From NCBI RefSeq assembly GCF_003991405.1, contig NZ_RPEN01000154.1:1-64000 (forward strand): a DNA stretch of 64,000 nucleotides, written 5' to 3'. Positions within the stretch are counted from its first letter, which is position 1. The number at the start of each line of letters is the position of its first letter. This DNA comes from Pseudorhodobacter sp. E13 (GTDB lineage: Bacteria; Pseudomonadota; Alphaproteobacteria; Rhodobacterales; Rhodobacteraceae). Shown piece by piece: positions 10,173 through 18,273 of this stretch. The notes under the pieces were generated by a model. That model saw nothing but the letters and a program-made list of their open reading frames with translations, was not told the origin of the DNA and ran no database searches. A program made the position numbers and the translations under genes.

Positions 10173-11882
10173 ATGACCAAAACGCCGTCATCCGTTGCCT
10201 ATCAGGTGATGTGGAACCGTCTGATCTCGGTCGTCGAGGAACAGGCCCAAGCCCTTGTGCGCACAGCGTTTTCAACATCGGTGCGTGAGGCAGGCGATTT
10301 GTCTGCCGGGGTCTATGACACGCAGGGGCGCATGTTGGCGCAGGCGGTCACGGGCACGCCGGGCCATGTGAATGCGATGGCTGATGCCGTGGCGCATTTC
10401 ATCCGCCGCATCGGGCGCGAAAATATGTTTGAAGGCGATATCTATATCACCAATGACCCTTGGGAGGGCACGGGCCATCTGCATGATATCACCATGGTCA
10501 CGCCCTCCTTTCACAGAGGCGCGCTGGTCGGTTTTTTCGCCTGCACGGCGCATATCGTCGATATTGGCGGGCGTGGCTTTGGGGCCGATGCGGCCAGCGT
10601 TTATGAAGAAGGGCTGTATCTGCCCATCATGAAATTTGCCGAACGGGGCACCGTCGATGCAACCTTGCTGCGCATCGTGCGCGGCAATGTGCGCGAGCCG
10701 GACCAATTGGTCGGCGATATGTATGCACTGGCTACCTGCAACGATATCGGCCACCGCCGCCTGATCGAGATGATGGTGGAATTTGGCCTGACCGATCTGG
10801 ACGGTATCGCGGATTTCATCCTTGAAAACTCGCGCCGGGCCACGCTGGAGCGCATCGCGGCCTTGCCGCGCATGTCGGCAGAGGGCGAGATGACGGTAGA
10901 CGGGTTTGATGTGCCGATCACCCTGAAGGTCAAGGTGACGGTGCATGAAGACCGGATCGTTTCTGATTTCGCAGGCACCTCGGGGGTGGATAAAAAGGGC
11001 ATCAACTGCCCGCTGGTCTATACCAAGGCCTATGCCTGCTATGCGCTGAAAGTGGCGATTGCGCCGGAAATTCCGAACAACCACGCCTCTTTGCTGCCGT
11101 TTGAGGTGACTGCCCCGGAAAATACCATCGTGCATGCGCTGCACCCGGCCCCGGTGGCGTTGCGCCATATCGTCGGGCATTTCGTGCCCGATACGGTGTT
11201 CAACGCCTTTGACCAGATCGTCCCCGGTCTGGTGCCGGCCGAGGGCGCGGGCTGTCTGTGCAATTTTCAGGTCAGCTTGCGGCCCCGGTCGGATGCGCCG
11301 GCCCCCAAAGGCGCGCGGCGGGTGGAAGTGTTGACCTTCAACTCTGGCGGGGCAGGGGCGCGGCCCGGATTGGACGGGCTGAACGCCACGGCTTTCCCGT
11401 CTGGCGTGATGACCATGCCGATCGAGGCGACGGAACATGCAGGCCCGGTGATCATCTGGCGCAAGGAATTGCGGCCCGACAGTGGCGGCGCAGGCAAGAC
11501 GCGCGGCGGTTTGGGCCAGCATATGGAAGTGGGCGCGATGGAAGGGTATGAGTTTGATATTCAAGCCATGTTCGACCGGGGCGCGCATCCTGCACGCGGG
11601 CGGCGCGGGGGCGGCAATGGCGCGCCCACGCTGATCGCGCAGGATGATGGCACCGCGATGCGGGTGAAGGGCAAGCAATTCGTTCCGCATGGCCGCCGCG
11701 TTGTCATGGCCTTTCCGGGGGGTGCCGGTTACGGCCCGGTCGCCGATCGCGACCCGGCAAGCCTGCGCCGCGATCTGGCCCGCGGCTATATCAGCGCCCA
11801 AACCGCCGCCGAGGTTTACGGGCTGAGCGCCGACGAGATTGCCGCCGTCGAAGCCGCCGTTCTGCGGGGGGAGGATATCTGA
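10173..11882 (+). CDS. hyuB: Hydantoinase/oxoprolinase subunit B (HyuB-type)
   Basis: The 569-residue protein matches the hydantoinase B/oxoprolinase family from the first residues (MWNRLISVVEEQAQALVRTAFS) through FTDPWEGTGH-like sequence (NDPWEGTGHLHDI), GGRGFGADA and the C-terminal segments RPDSGGAGKTRGG and GGAGYG. In this family the B subunit carries metal-binding residues and works as a complex with the A subunit, so HyuA and HyuB here should form one ATP-dependent amidohydrolase. The stop codon overlaps the start of the next gene (TGATG at 11880-11884), which points to translational coupling. Length is normal for the family, and no defects are visible. Confidence 0.92.
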   Translation: MTKTPSSVAYQVMWNRLISVVEEQAQALVRTAFSTSVREAGDLSAGVYDTQGRMLAQAVTGTPGHVNAMADAVAHFIRRIGRENMFEGDIYITNDPWEGTGHLHDITMVTPSFHRGALVGFFACTAHIVDIGGRGFGADAASVYEEGLYLPIMKFAERGTVDATLLRIVRGNVREPDQLVGDMYALATCNDIGHRRLIEMMVEFGLTDLDGIADFILENSRRATLERIAALPRMSAEGEMTVDGFDVPITLKVKVTVHEDRIVSDFAGTSGVDKKGINCPLVYTKAYACYALKVAIAPEIPNNHASLLPFEVTAPENTIVHALHPAPVALRHIVGHFVPDTVFNAFDQIVPGLVPAEGAGCLCNFQVSLRPRSDAPAPKGARRVEVLTFNSGGAGARPGLDGLNATAFPSGVMTMPIEATEHAGPVIIWRKELRPDSGGAGKTRGGLGQHMEVGAMEGYEFDIQAMFDRGAHPARGRRGGGNGAPTLIAQDDGTAMRVKGKQFVPHGRRVVMAFPGGAGYGPVADRDPASLRRDLARGYISAQTAAEVYGLSADEIAAVEAAVLRGEDI

Positions 11883-13099
11883 TGGCCCTGAAAACCCAAG
11901 CGCCACAGCACAGCGCCTATGATGTGGTGATCATCGGCGGCGCGATCATGGGGGCCTCTACCGCGTGGTTTCTGACCGATACCAAGGATTTTGACGGCAA
12001 GGTGTTGGTGGTGGAACGTGACAGCAGTTATGCCAATGCTTCCACCAGCCACACCAATAGCTGCATGCGACAGCAATTCTCGGCCGAATTGAATGTGCGG
12101 ATCAGCCAGTTCGCGGCGGATTTCGTCAAGAATATCCGCAGCTACATGGGCGGCGACCCGCGCGTGCCGGATCTGTCCATCCGGTCCTTTGGCTATATGT
12201 ATCTGGCCGATACGGATGGGTTTGCCGATGTGCTGCGCGCCAATCAGCAGGTGCAACGCGCGGCAGGGGCGGCCACGCAACTGATGACCGCCGCGCAGAT
12301 CAAGGCGGCCTATCCCTTTTATTGCGTCGATGACATCATTCTCGGCTCTATCAACCTTGTAGACGAAGGGTTCTGGGATGGCGGCGCGGTGTTTGACTGG
12401 TGGCGCCGCCAATCGCGCGAACGCGGGGTGGAATATGTGGAAAATGAGGTGGTGGCGATCAACCGAAATGCTGCGGGAACGCGCGTTGACAGTGTGACGC
12501 TGAAATCGGGCGAGGTGATTGCCTGTGGCACGGTGGTCAATGCCTCTGGCCCGCGGGCGGCGGCCACGGCGCGGATGGCAGGGATCGAGGTGCCGGTAGA
12601 GCCGCGCAAACGCTATTCCTGGATTTTCAAAGCCGACAAGCCGCTGGACCGGGATTTGCCGCTGACGATTGATCCGTCCGGGGTGCATGTGCGCGAAAAC
12701 GGGGGCGGCATCTATCAATGCGGCGGCCATGGCGATCTGGACCCGGCGGTGGATTACGATGATTTCACCATGGATCACGGGCTGTGGGAAAGCCATGTCT
12801 GGCCCATCCTTGCCACCCGTATCCCGCAGTTCGAGGCGATCAAGGTGCAATCGGAATGGGCCGGGCATTACGCCATGAACACCTTTGATCACAATGCGAT
12901 CATGGGGCCGCATAGCAGGCTTGCGAATTTCCTCTTTCTGAACGGGTTTTCCGGCCATGGTTTGCAGCAATCCCCGGCGATGGGGCGTGGCACGGCAGAG
13001 TGGATCACCTATGGCGGCTATCGCGCGCTGGACCTGACGCCGTTCAACTATGACCGGATTGCCGCGAACCGGCCCATCATCGAACGGGCGATCATCTGA
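11882..13099 (+). CDS. FAD-dependent amine oxidase/dehydrogenase (DAO family)
   Basis: The 405-residue protein starts with a dinucleotide-binding motif (DVVIIGGAIMGASTAW) and matches the D-amino-acid oxidase/sarcosine oxidase beta-subunit family. Later family marks are NASGPRAAATARMAG around the second FAD contact and the C-terminal FLNGFSGHGLQQSPAMGRG, which closes over the flavin. It most likely oxidises a secondary amine or amino acid to an imine or aldehyde. It overlaps both neighbours by one base (TGATG at each end). Lying after hyuAB, it could act on the amine released by ring opening, which would parallel the role of sarcosine oxidase in creatinine breakdown. No carbamoylase gene is seen to complete that route. 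Confidence 0.88.
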   Translation: MALKTQAPQHSAYDVVIIGGAIMGASTAWFLTDTKDFDGKVLVVERDSSYANASTSHTNSCMRQQFSAELNVRISQFAADFVKNIRSYMGGDPRVPDLSIRSFGYMYLADTDGFADVLRANQQVQRAAGAATQLMTAAQIKAAYPFYCVDDIILGSINLVDEGFWDGGAVFDWWRRQSRERGVEYVENEVVAINRNAAGTRVDSVTLKSGEVIACGTVVNASGPRAAATARMAGIEVPVEPRKRYSWIFKADKPLDRDLPLTIDPSGVHVRENGGGIYQCGGHGDLDPAVDYDDFTMDHGLWESHVWPILATRIPQFEAIKVQSEWAGHYAMNTFDHNAIMGPHSRLANFLFLNGFSGHGLQQSPAMGRGTAEWITYGGYRALDLTPFNYDRIAANRPIIERAII

Positions 13100-13872
13100 T
13101 GCAGCTTGCCGCCAACCCGTTCACCGCTGCGCTGAAGGCCCGGCACAAACAGATCGGCTTGTGGATCAGCCTGTCAAACAATTTCGCCGCCGAAGTGGTG
13201 GCGGGGGCGGGCTATGACTGGGCGCTGATTGATATGGAACACAGCCCCAATGATTATTTCAGCGTGCTGGGCCAGCTTCAGGCCTTTGCCGCCTATCCGA
13301 CCACAGCCATCGTGCGGGTGGAATGGAATGATGCGGTTTCGGTGAAACGCTTGCTGGATCTGGGTGCGCCGGGGCTGTTGTTCCCGGTGATCCAATCGGT
13401 CGAGGAGGCACAGCGCGCCGTGGCCGCCACCCGCTATCCGCCGCAAGGGGTGCGGGGGGTGTCTGGGTCCACCCGTGCCACGCGGTTCGGGCGCGTGGTC
13501 GATTATACCGCGCGCATCGCCGACGAAACCGCCGTTCTGTTGCAATTGGAAACCCGCGCGGCGGTGGAACAGGCCGAAGCGATTGCTGCGGTTGACGGGG
13601 TCAGCGGCATTTTCTTTGGCCCTGCCGATATTGCCGCCGATATGGGCAAGCTGGGCCAGCCGATGGCCCCAGAGGTCTGGGCCTTGATCCGCCCTGCCGC
13701 GCAACGGCTGATCGCCAAAGGCGTGCCGGTGGGCACCTTGGTGCTGGACCCGGTGTTCGCGGCCCAACTGTTGAACGAAGGCTTCACCTTTGTCGCTTGT
13801 GGTGCGGATACGGCGATCTTGTCCAAAGGGTCGGATGCGCTGTTGGCGCAGGTGAAAGGGGCCTTGGCATGA
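13099..13872 (+). CDS. HpcH/HpaI-family class II aldolase
   Basis: The 257-residue protein is a typical HpcH/HpaI aldolase, a divalent-metal enzyme of (beta/alpha)8 fold that splits 2-oxo-4-hydroxy acids into pyruvate and an aldehyde. Seen are WALIDMEHSPND near the N-terminus, GVRGVSGSTRATRFGR, the metal-site Glu in LQLETRAAVE and the metal-site Asp in FFGPADIAADMG. It overlaps the FAD enzyme upstream and the aminotransferase downstream. The operon therefore contains an enzyme that makes carbonyl compounds followed by one that cleaves a hydroxy-oxo acid. The aldehyde partner is unknown. Confidence 0.92.
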   Translation: MQLAANPFTAALKARHKQIGLWISLSNNFAAEVVAGAGYDWALIDMEHSPNDYFSVLGQLQAFAAYPTTAIVRVEWNDAVSVKRLLDLGAPGLLFPVIQSVEEAQRAVAATRYPPQGVRGVSGSTRATRFGRVVDYTARIADETAVLLQLETRAAVEQAEAIAAVDGVSGIFFGPADIAADMGKLGQPMAPEVWALIRPAAQRLIAKGVPVGTLVLDPVFAAQLLNEGFTFVACGADTAILSKGSDALLAQVKGALA

Positions 13873-15083
13873 GCTTTGCAGCCTCTCGGTTGGCCGCTGT
13901 CAAACCTTCGGCTTCGGCTTGGGTCAGCCAAGCGGCCAAGGCCGCCCGCGCGCGGGGCGAGGATGTGATTGATCTTGGTCTGGGCGAGCCGGATTTCGAC
14001 ACGCCCGACCACATCAAACTGGCCGCCCATGCTGCTGCCATGGCGGGTGAGACGAAATACACCGCCACCGATGGCACCGCGCGGCTGAAAGCGGCGGTGG
14101 TGGCCAAGCTGCGGCGCGACAACGGGCTGGATTATGCGCCGGGGCAGGTCATCATCTCGAACGGGGCCAAGCAGGTTATTTTCAACGCGATGATGGCCAC
14201 GCTGGAACCGGGGGATGAGGTGATTTTGCCCGCGCCCTATTTCGGGTCTTACAAGGATATCGTGCTGATCCTTGGCGGGGTGCCGGTGGTGGTGGAATGC
14301 CCTGCGACCGAAGGCTTTGCCCTGACGCCCGCGCGGTTGGCGGCGGCGATGACCGCGCGCACGCGCTGGGTGATGCTGAACCTGCCCTCCAACCCGGCGG
14401 GGGCGGTTTATACGCGGGCCGATTTGCTGGCCTTGGGGCAGGTGGTGCGGACCCATCCGCGCCTGTTGGTGCTGTCGGACGAGATTTATGAGCATATCTT
14501 GTTTGACGGGCGGCAATTCACCTCTTTTGCGGCGGCCTGTCCTGATCTGCGCGACCGGGTGCTGACGGTGAATGGCGTGTCCAAAGCCTATGCCATGACG
14601 GGATGGCGCATTGGTTATGGTGCGGGGCCAGCCGACTTGATTGCCGCCATGACCAAGGTGCAAAGCCAGATCAGCTCTGGTCCCTGTTCGATTGCGCAGG
14701 CCGGGGCGGCGGCGGCGCTGGAGGGACCGCAAGACGATGTGCAGCGGTTTCGCGCGGCGTTTGAGGCGCGGCGCAATCTGGTGGTGGACCGTGTGGCGGC
14801 GATTGACGGGTTGGAACTGGCCCCACCGGGCGGGGCGTTTTACGCCTTCATCGGCTGTGCCGCGCTGATCGGGGCCCGCACGCCCGAAGGCGAGATTTTG
14901 CGATCCGATGCCGATGTGACGGCGTGGTTGTTAAAGGCGGGCGGCGTCGCGGCGGTGCCGGGAAGCGCCTATGATTTATCGCCGTTCTTCCGTATTTCTA
15001 CGGCATCCTCCGAGGCGGTGCTGGCGCAGGCCATGGACCGGATCGCGGCAGCGGTGGCCCTGTTGCGCCGCGCAGACCTATAA
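13869..15083 (+). CDS. Class I/II PLP-dependent aminotransferase
   Basis: The 404-residue fold type I aminotransferase resembles aspartate aminotransferases: VIDLGLGEPDFDTP near the N-terminus, NLPSNPAGAVY, SDEIYEHILFDG and the PLP-binding Lys239 in NGVSKAYAMTGWRIGYG, with the C-terminal Arg region FFRISTASSEA. ATG 13869 was chosen because it overlaps the aldolase stop (ATGA); the longer in-frame start at 13797 would lie deep inside the aldolase gene. Its task in the pathway may be to move an amino group to or from the oxo acid that the aldolase handles. The amino donor is unknown, and a general aspartate role cannot be excluded. Confidence 0.9.
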   Translation: MSFAASRLAAVKPSASAWVSQAAKAARARGEDVIDLGLGEPDFDTPDHIKLAAHAAAMAGETKYTATDGTARLKAAVVAKLRRDNGLDYAPGQVIISNGAKQVIFNAMMATLEPGDEVILPAPYFGSYKDIVLILGGVPVVVECPATEGFALTPARLAAAMTARTRWVMLNLPSNPAGAVYTRADLLALGQVVRTHPRLLVLSDEIYEHILFDGRQFTSFAAACPDLRDRVLTVNGVSKAYAMTGWRIGYGAGPADLIAAMTKVQSQISSGPCSIAQAGAAAALEGPQDDVQRFRAAFEARRNLVVDRVAAIDGLELAPPGGAFYAFIGCAALIGARTPEGEILRSDADVTAWLLKAGGVAAVPGSAYDLSPFFRISTASSEAVLAQAMDRIAAAVALLRRADL

Positions 15084-15126
15084 CCAAGCCCCTGAAAACA
15101 GGGCCGAAACGACAAGGAATGTGACA

Positions 15127-15966
15127 ATGAAGAAACTGGTTTTGACAGGGGCGGCAGGGCGGCTTGGGTCTTATCTGCGCGCGCCATTGGCCAAGATGTG
15201 TGATGAATTTGTGTCCACCGATATTCTGGACGGGGTGAAAAACCTTGCCCCGAATGAACGCTATGTGAAGGCCGATCTGGCCGATCTTGCCGCGATGGAG
15301 GCGCTGCTGGAAGGGGCCGATATGGTGGTGCATTTCGGCGCGATTGGCGATGAGGCGCCGTTTGAAACCCTGCTTGGTCCGAATTTCATCGGGGCCTATA
15401 ACATCTGGGAGGCGGCCTATCGCAACAAGGTGCGGCGGGTTGTCTATGCCTCGTCCATCCATGCGGTGGGGATGCATAAAAAGACCGAATTCATCGGCAT
15501 CGACGCCCCGCATCGCCCCGATACCTTCTATGGGCTTGCCAAGTGCTTTGCCGAAGATCTGGCCAGCCTGTATTGGGACAAGCGCGGGGTGGAGGCGGTG
15601 TGCATGCGCATCCTGTCTTGTGCGCAGGTGTCAAACCCGCGCGCGGTGGGAAGCTGGCTCAGCTATGATGATCTGATCCATATGGTGACCCGCGCGATCG
15701 ACACGCCGATCACCGGGTTTTCCATCGTTTACGGCGTGTCCAACAATGACCGCGCCCCGGTGGATAACAGCAAGGCCCAGCATCTGGGCTATCGGCCCAA
15801 GGATAATGCCGAACAATTCGCCAAGGAAATCTATGCGGCGTCCCCCCCGCTGGACCCGACAGACCCCGGCAATCTGTGCCATGGCGGGCCGTTTGCCTCG
15901 GTCGCCTTGGGCAATAGCGGGGTCGCCTTTCTGAACCTGAAATCCGACGATGTCGCAAAGGAATAA
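15127..15966 (+). CDS. Uronate-dehydrogenase-like NAD(P)-dependent oxidoreductase
   Basis: The 279-residue extended SDR/epimerase-family protein has the Rossmann motif TGAAGRLG at the N-terminus and an intact YGLAK (YxxxK) catalytic pair. The overall order SSIHAVG, RPDTFYGLAKCFAEDLA, MRILSC, SWLSYDDL and YRPKDNAEQF closely follows bacterial uronate dehydrogenases, which oxidise hexuronates to aldarolactones. ATG 15127 is preceded by AAGGAAT; the longer in-frame start lies inside the aminotransferase gene. If true to family, it implies that a sugar-acid-like hydroxy compound passes through this pathway. Uronate specificity is inferred from family resemblance only. Confidence 0.82.
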   Translation: MKKLVLTGAAGRLGSYLRAPLAKMCDEFVSTDILDGVKNLAPNERYVKADLADLAAMEALLEGADMVVHFGAIGDEAPFETLLGPNFIGAYNIWEAAYRNKVRRVVYASSIHAVGMHKKTEFIGIDAPHRPDTFYGLAKCFAEDLASLYWDKRGVEAVCMRILSCAQVSNPRAVGSWLSYDDLIHMVTRAIDTPITGFSIVYGVSNNDRAPVDNSKAQHLGYRPKDNAEQFAKEIYAASPPLDPTDPGNLCHGGPFASVALGNSGVAFLNLKSDDVAKE

Positions 15967-15969
15967 GCC

Positions 15970-16671
15970 ATGACCAAAGTTGCATTGATAACGGCAGGTG
16001 GCAGCGGCATGGGGGCAGATAGCGCCCGCGCGCTGGCCGCCGATGGGTTCAAGGTTGGCATCCTGTCCTCCTCGGGCAAGGGCGAGGCTTTGGCGCAGGA
16101 CTTGGGGGGCGTGGGGGTGACGGGCAGCAACCGGTCCAGCGATGATCTGCAAAAGCTGGTGGATGCGGCGATGGACAAATGGGGCCGGATTGATGCGCTG
16201 GTCAATTCCGCAGGCCATGGCCCGCGCGCCCCGGTGCTGGACCTGACCGATGCCGATTGGCACGAAGGCATGGAGGTGTATTTCCTGAATGCCGTGCGCG
16301 CCGCGCGTCTGGTGACGCCGATCATGCAGGCCCAAGGCGGCGGCGCGATCATCAACATCTCGACCTTCGCGGCGTTTGAGCCGAATCCGGTGTTCCCGAC
16401 CAGCGGTGTGATGCGGGCCGGTTTGGCAGCATTCACCAAACTTTTTGCCGATAAATACGCCGCCGAGAATATCCGGATGAATAACGTCCTGCCCGGTTTC
16501 ATCGACAGTTTGCCAGAGAAGGAAGAGTTCCGTAGCATGATCCCCATGGGGCGCTATGGCAGCTCGCTGGGTGAAATTGCCAGCGTGGTCGCGTTCCTCG
16601 CCTCGCCCGGCGGGGCCTATATCACCGGGCAAAACATTCGCGTGGATGGGGGGATCACTCGGTCAGTCTGA
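15970..16671 (+). CDS. SDR-family protein with degenerate catalytic site
   Basis: The 233-residue classical short-chain dehydrogenase fold keeps the cofactor loop (ITAGGSGMG, 7-15), NSAG at 79-82, the ISTFAAF strand at about 130 and a C-terminal GQNIRVDGGITRSV. Where the family has YxxxK, the sequence reads S145-G-V-M-R149, placed by the following AGLAAFTKLFA helix, so both the catalytic Tyr and Lys appear to be missing. It may have a different chemistry, a binding role or an alternative base. It lies three bases after the uronate-dehydrogenase-like gene and just ahead of the TRAP genes, so it is firmly inside the operon. The fold is certain; the activity is not. Confidence 0.85.
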   Translation: MTKVALITAGGSGMGADSARALAADGFKVGILSSSGKGEALAQDLGGVGVTGSNRSSDDLQKLVDAAMDKWGRIDALVNSAGHGPRAPVLDLTDADWHEGMEVYFLNAVRAARLVTPIMQAQGGGAIINISTFAAFEPNPVFPTSGVMRAGLAAFTKLFADKYAAENIRMNNVLPGFIDSLPEKEEFRSMIPMGRYGSSLGEIASVVAFLASPGGAYITGQNIRVDGGITRSV

Positions 16672-16716
16672 CGAAACGAACGCAAAGACACTATAAATCA
16701 ACACGGAGGGTTAAGA

Positions 16717-17700
16717 ATGTCATTTCTGAAAAACATCAGCGCCGCTTTGGCCGCGGTCATCGCCTTTGGCGGGGCTGCCGCTGCGCAAACCAACTGGATC
16801 ATGGCCTCTGGCTATCCTGATGACAGTTTTTTCACCAAGAACATCCGTATGTTCATCGAAGAGGTGGAGGCCGCCAGCAATGGCGCGCTGAAGATCGACC
16901 TGCGATCCAATGGCGAGTTGATCAAGCTGGATGCCACGCGGCGTGCGGTGCAAGCGGGGCAAATCCAGCTTGGGGAAATCCGCTTTGGTGTCTATGGCAA
17001 TGAAAGCCCGATGTTCACCTTGGACAGCCTGCCCAATGTCGCCAGCAATTATGACGCAGGCTGGAAATTGATGGAGGCGCAAAAGCCGTGGTTTGACAAG
17101 GTCTTTGGCGATGCGGGCATGGAAATCCTGACCTATGCGCCTTGGCCGGGGCAGGGGTTCTATACCAGCTTTCCGGTGACGGACGGGTCACAATTCGAAG
17201 GCGTCAAGCTGCGCATCTATTCCCCCGCCACGCAGCGCATGGGCGAACTTCTGGGCTTTCAGGCCACCATCCTGCCCTTTGCCGAAGTGCCACAAGCCTT
17301 CTCCACCGGGCTGATCGAGGCGCTGTTCACCTCGGGGCAGACGGGCACCGATATTCAGGCTTGGGATTATGTGAAGCATTTCACCTATACCGGGTCGATG
17401 CATAACAAGAACGCGATCATCGTGAATTCGGCGGCTTTGGCGGCGCTGGATCCTGCCTTGCAAGACGCGATCCGCGCGGCGGGTGAAAAGGCTACCGCGC
17501 GGGCGTGGGAGTTGAGCAAGGAAGCCACGGACAGCACGCGGCAAAAGCTGGTGGATGCGGGCATGACCGTCACCGATGCCTCGCCCGAGTTGCAGGCCAA
17601 ACTGGCCAAGATCGGCGAGGCGATGATCGAGGAGTGGAGCGCCTCTGCCTCGCCCGAGGAGCTTGAGGTGCTGAAAGCCTATCAGGCGTCCATGAACTAA
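16717..17700 (+). CDS. dctP: TRAP transporter solute-binding protein DctP
   Basis: The 327-residue periplasmic binding protein has a signal peptide with probable cleavage after AAAAAQ or just before it (residues 1-24). It shows the DctP layout: LDATRRAVQAGQIQLGE, the conserved segment GVKLRIYSPATQRMGE and PFAEVPQAF. Arg166 in KLRIY lies where DctP proteins hold the carboxylate of their ligand, so an organic acid or amino acid is the expected substrate. GGAGGG lies upstream of ATG 16717. A strong hairpin follows the gene (17714-17738) and may protect this part of the mRNA, allowing more binding protein than permease. It is the transport entry of the catabolic operon. Confidence 0.95.
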   Translation: MSFLKNISAALAAVIAFGGAAAAQTNWIMASGYPDDSFFTKNIRMFIEEVEAASNGALKIDLRSNGELIKLDATRRAVQAGQIQLGEIRFGVYGNESPMFTLDSLPNVASNYDAGWKLMEAQKPWFDKVFGDAGMEILTYAPWPGQGFYTSFPVTDGSQFEGVKLRIYSPATQRMGELLGFQATILPFAEVPQAFSTGLIEALFTSGQTGTDIQAWDYVKHFTYTGSMHNKNAIIVNSAALAALDPALQDAIRAAGEKATARAWELSKEATDSTRQKLVDAGMTVTDASPELQAKLAKIGEAMIEEWSASASPEELEVLKAYQASMN

Positions 17701-17713
17701 GCCGGGCCAATCA

Positions 17714-17738
17714 GGGCGGCGCGGGGGTCGCGCCGCCC
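17714..17738 (+). other. Intercistronic hairpin between dctP and dctQ
   Basis: A perfect 10-bp GC stem (GGGCGGCGCG / CGCGCCGCCC) with a 5-base loop lies 13 bases after the dctP stop. There is only a short TTTC stretch behind it, so it is more like an mRNA-stabilising or partial-termination element than a full terminator. Such elements are common where a binding-protein gene precedes its permease genes. Confidence 0.7.
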
Positions 17739-17760
17739 GTTTCACTTTTGGGGGTGCGAT

Positions 17761-18270
17761 ATGCTGCGACAGCTTGTTTCTGGGCTTGCGACCATCTGCG
17801 GCTATCTGGCGGCGGGTTTTCTGGCTGCAATCGCGGTGGCGACACTGGTGCAGATTATCGCGAGGCAATTCGGCCAACCGGTTGAGACGACAGAGCTTTC
17901 GGGCTTTTTCCTTGCGGCCTCTACCTTTCTGGGGCTGGCCTATACCTTTGTGAACGGCGTGCATGTGCGCATCGGTCTGGTATCGGAATTCGCGCCCAAG
18001 CGGTTGCGGCAGGCGCTGGAAATCTGGGCCTGCACCCTTGCCGCGCTGATCGTGGGCTATGCGGCCTGGCATATGACGGCGTTTACCTTGCAGACCTATC
18101 AATTCGGCGATCTTAGCCCCGGTATGCTGGCCGTGCCCTTGTGGATACCGCAATCGGCGGTGGCCTTTGGCCTGATCGTGATGCTGCTGTCCATACTGGA
18201 ACAGGCCAGCTTGGTGCTGCGTGGGCAAAAGGCCGATTACGAAACCAATGTCGACAGCGCGGTGGAGTGA
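17761..18270 (+). CDS. dctQ: TRAP transporter small permease DctQ
   Basis: The 169-residue integral membrane protein has four predicted transmembrane segments, as is usual for DctQ: LVSGLATICGYLAAGFLAAI, the ELSGFFLAASTFLGLAYTF region, LEIWACTLAALIVGYAAW and PQSAVAFGLIVMLLSIL. The short segment RIGLVSEFAPKRLRQ between segments 2 and 3 fits the family. DctQ bridges the binding protein and the large permease in the inner membrane. A GGGGGTGCG sequence precedes the ATG. It is followed with almost no gap by dctM. Confidence 0.92.
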   Translation: MLRQLVSGLATICGYLAAGFLAAIAVATLVQIIARQFGQPVETTELSGFFLAASTFLGLAYTFVNGVHVRIGLVSEFAPKRLRQALEIWACTLAALIVGYAAWHMTAFTLQTYQFGDLSPGMLAVPLWIPQSAVAFGLIVMLLSILEQASLVLRGQKADYETNVDSAVE

Positions 18271-18273
18271 GTG

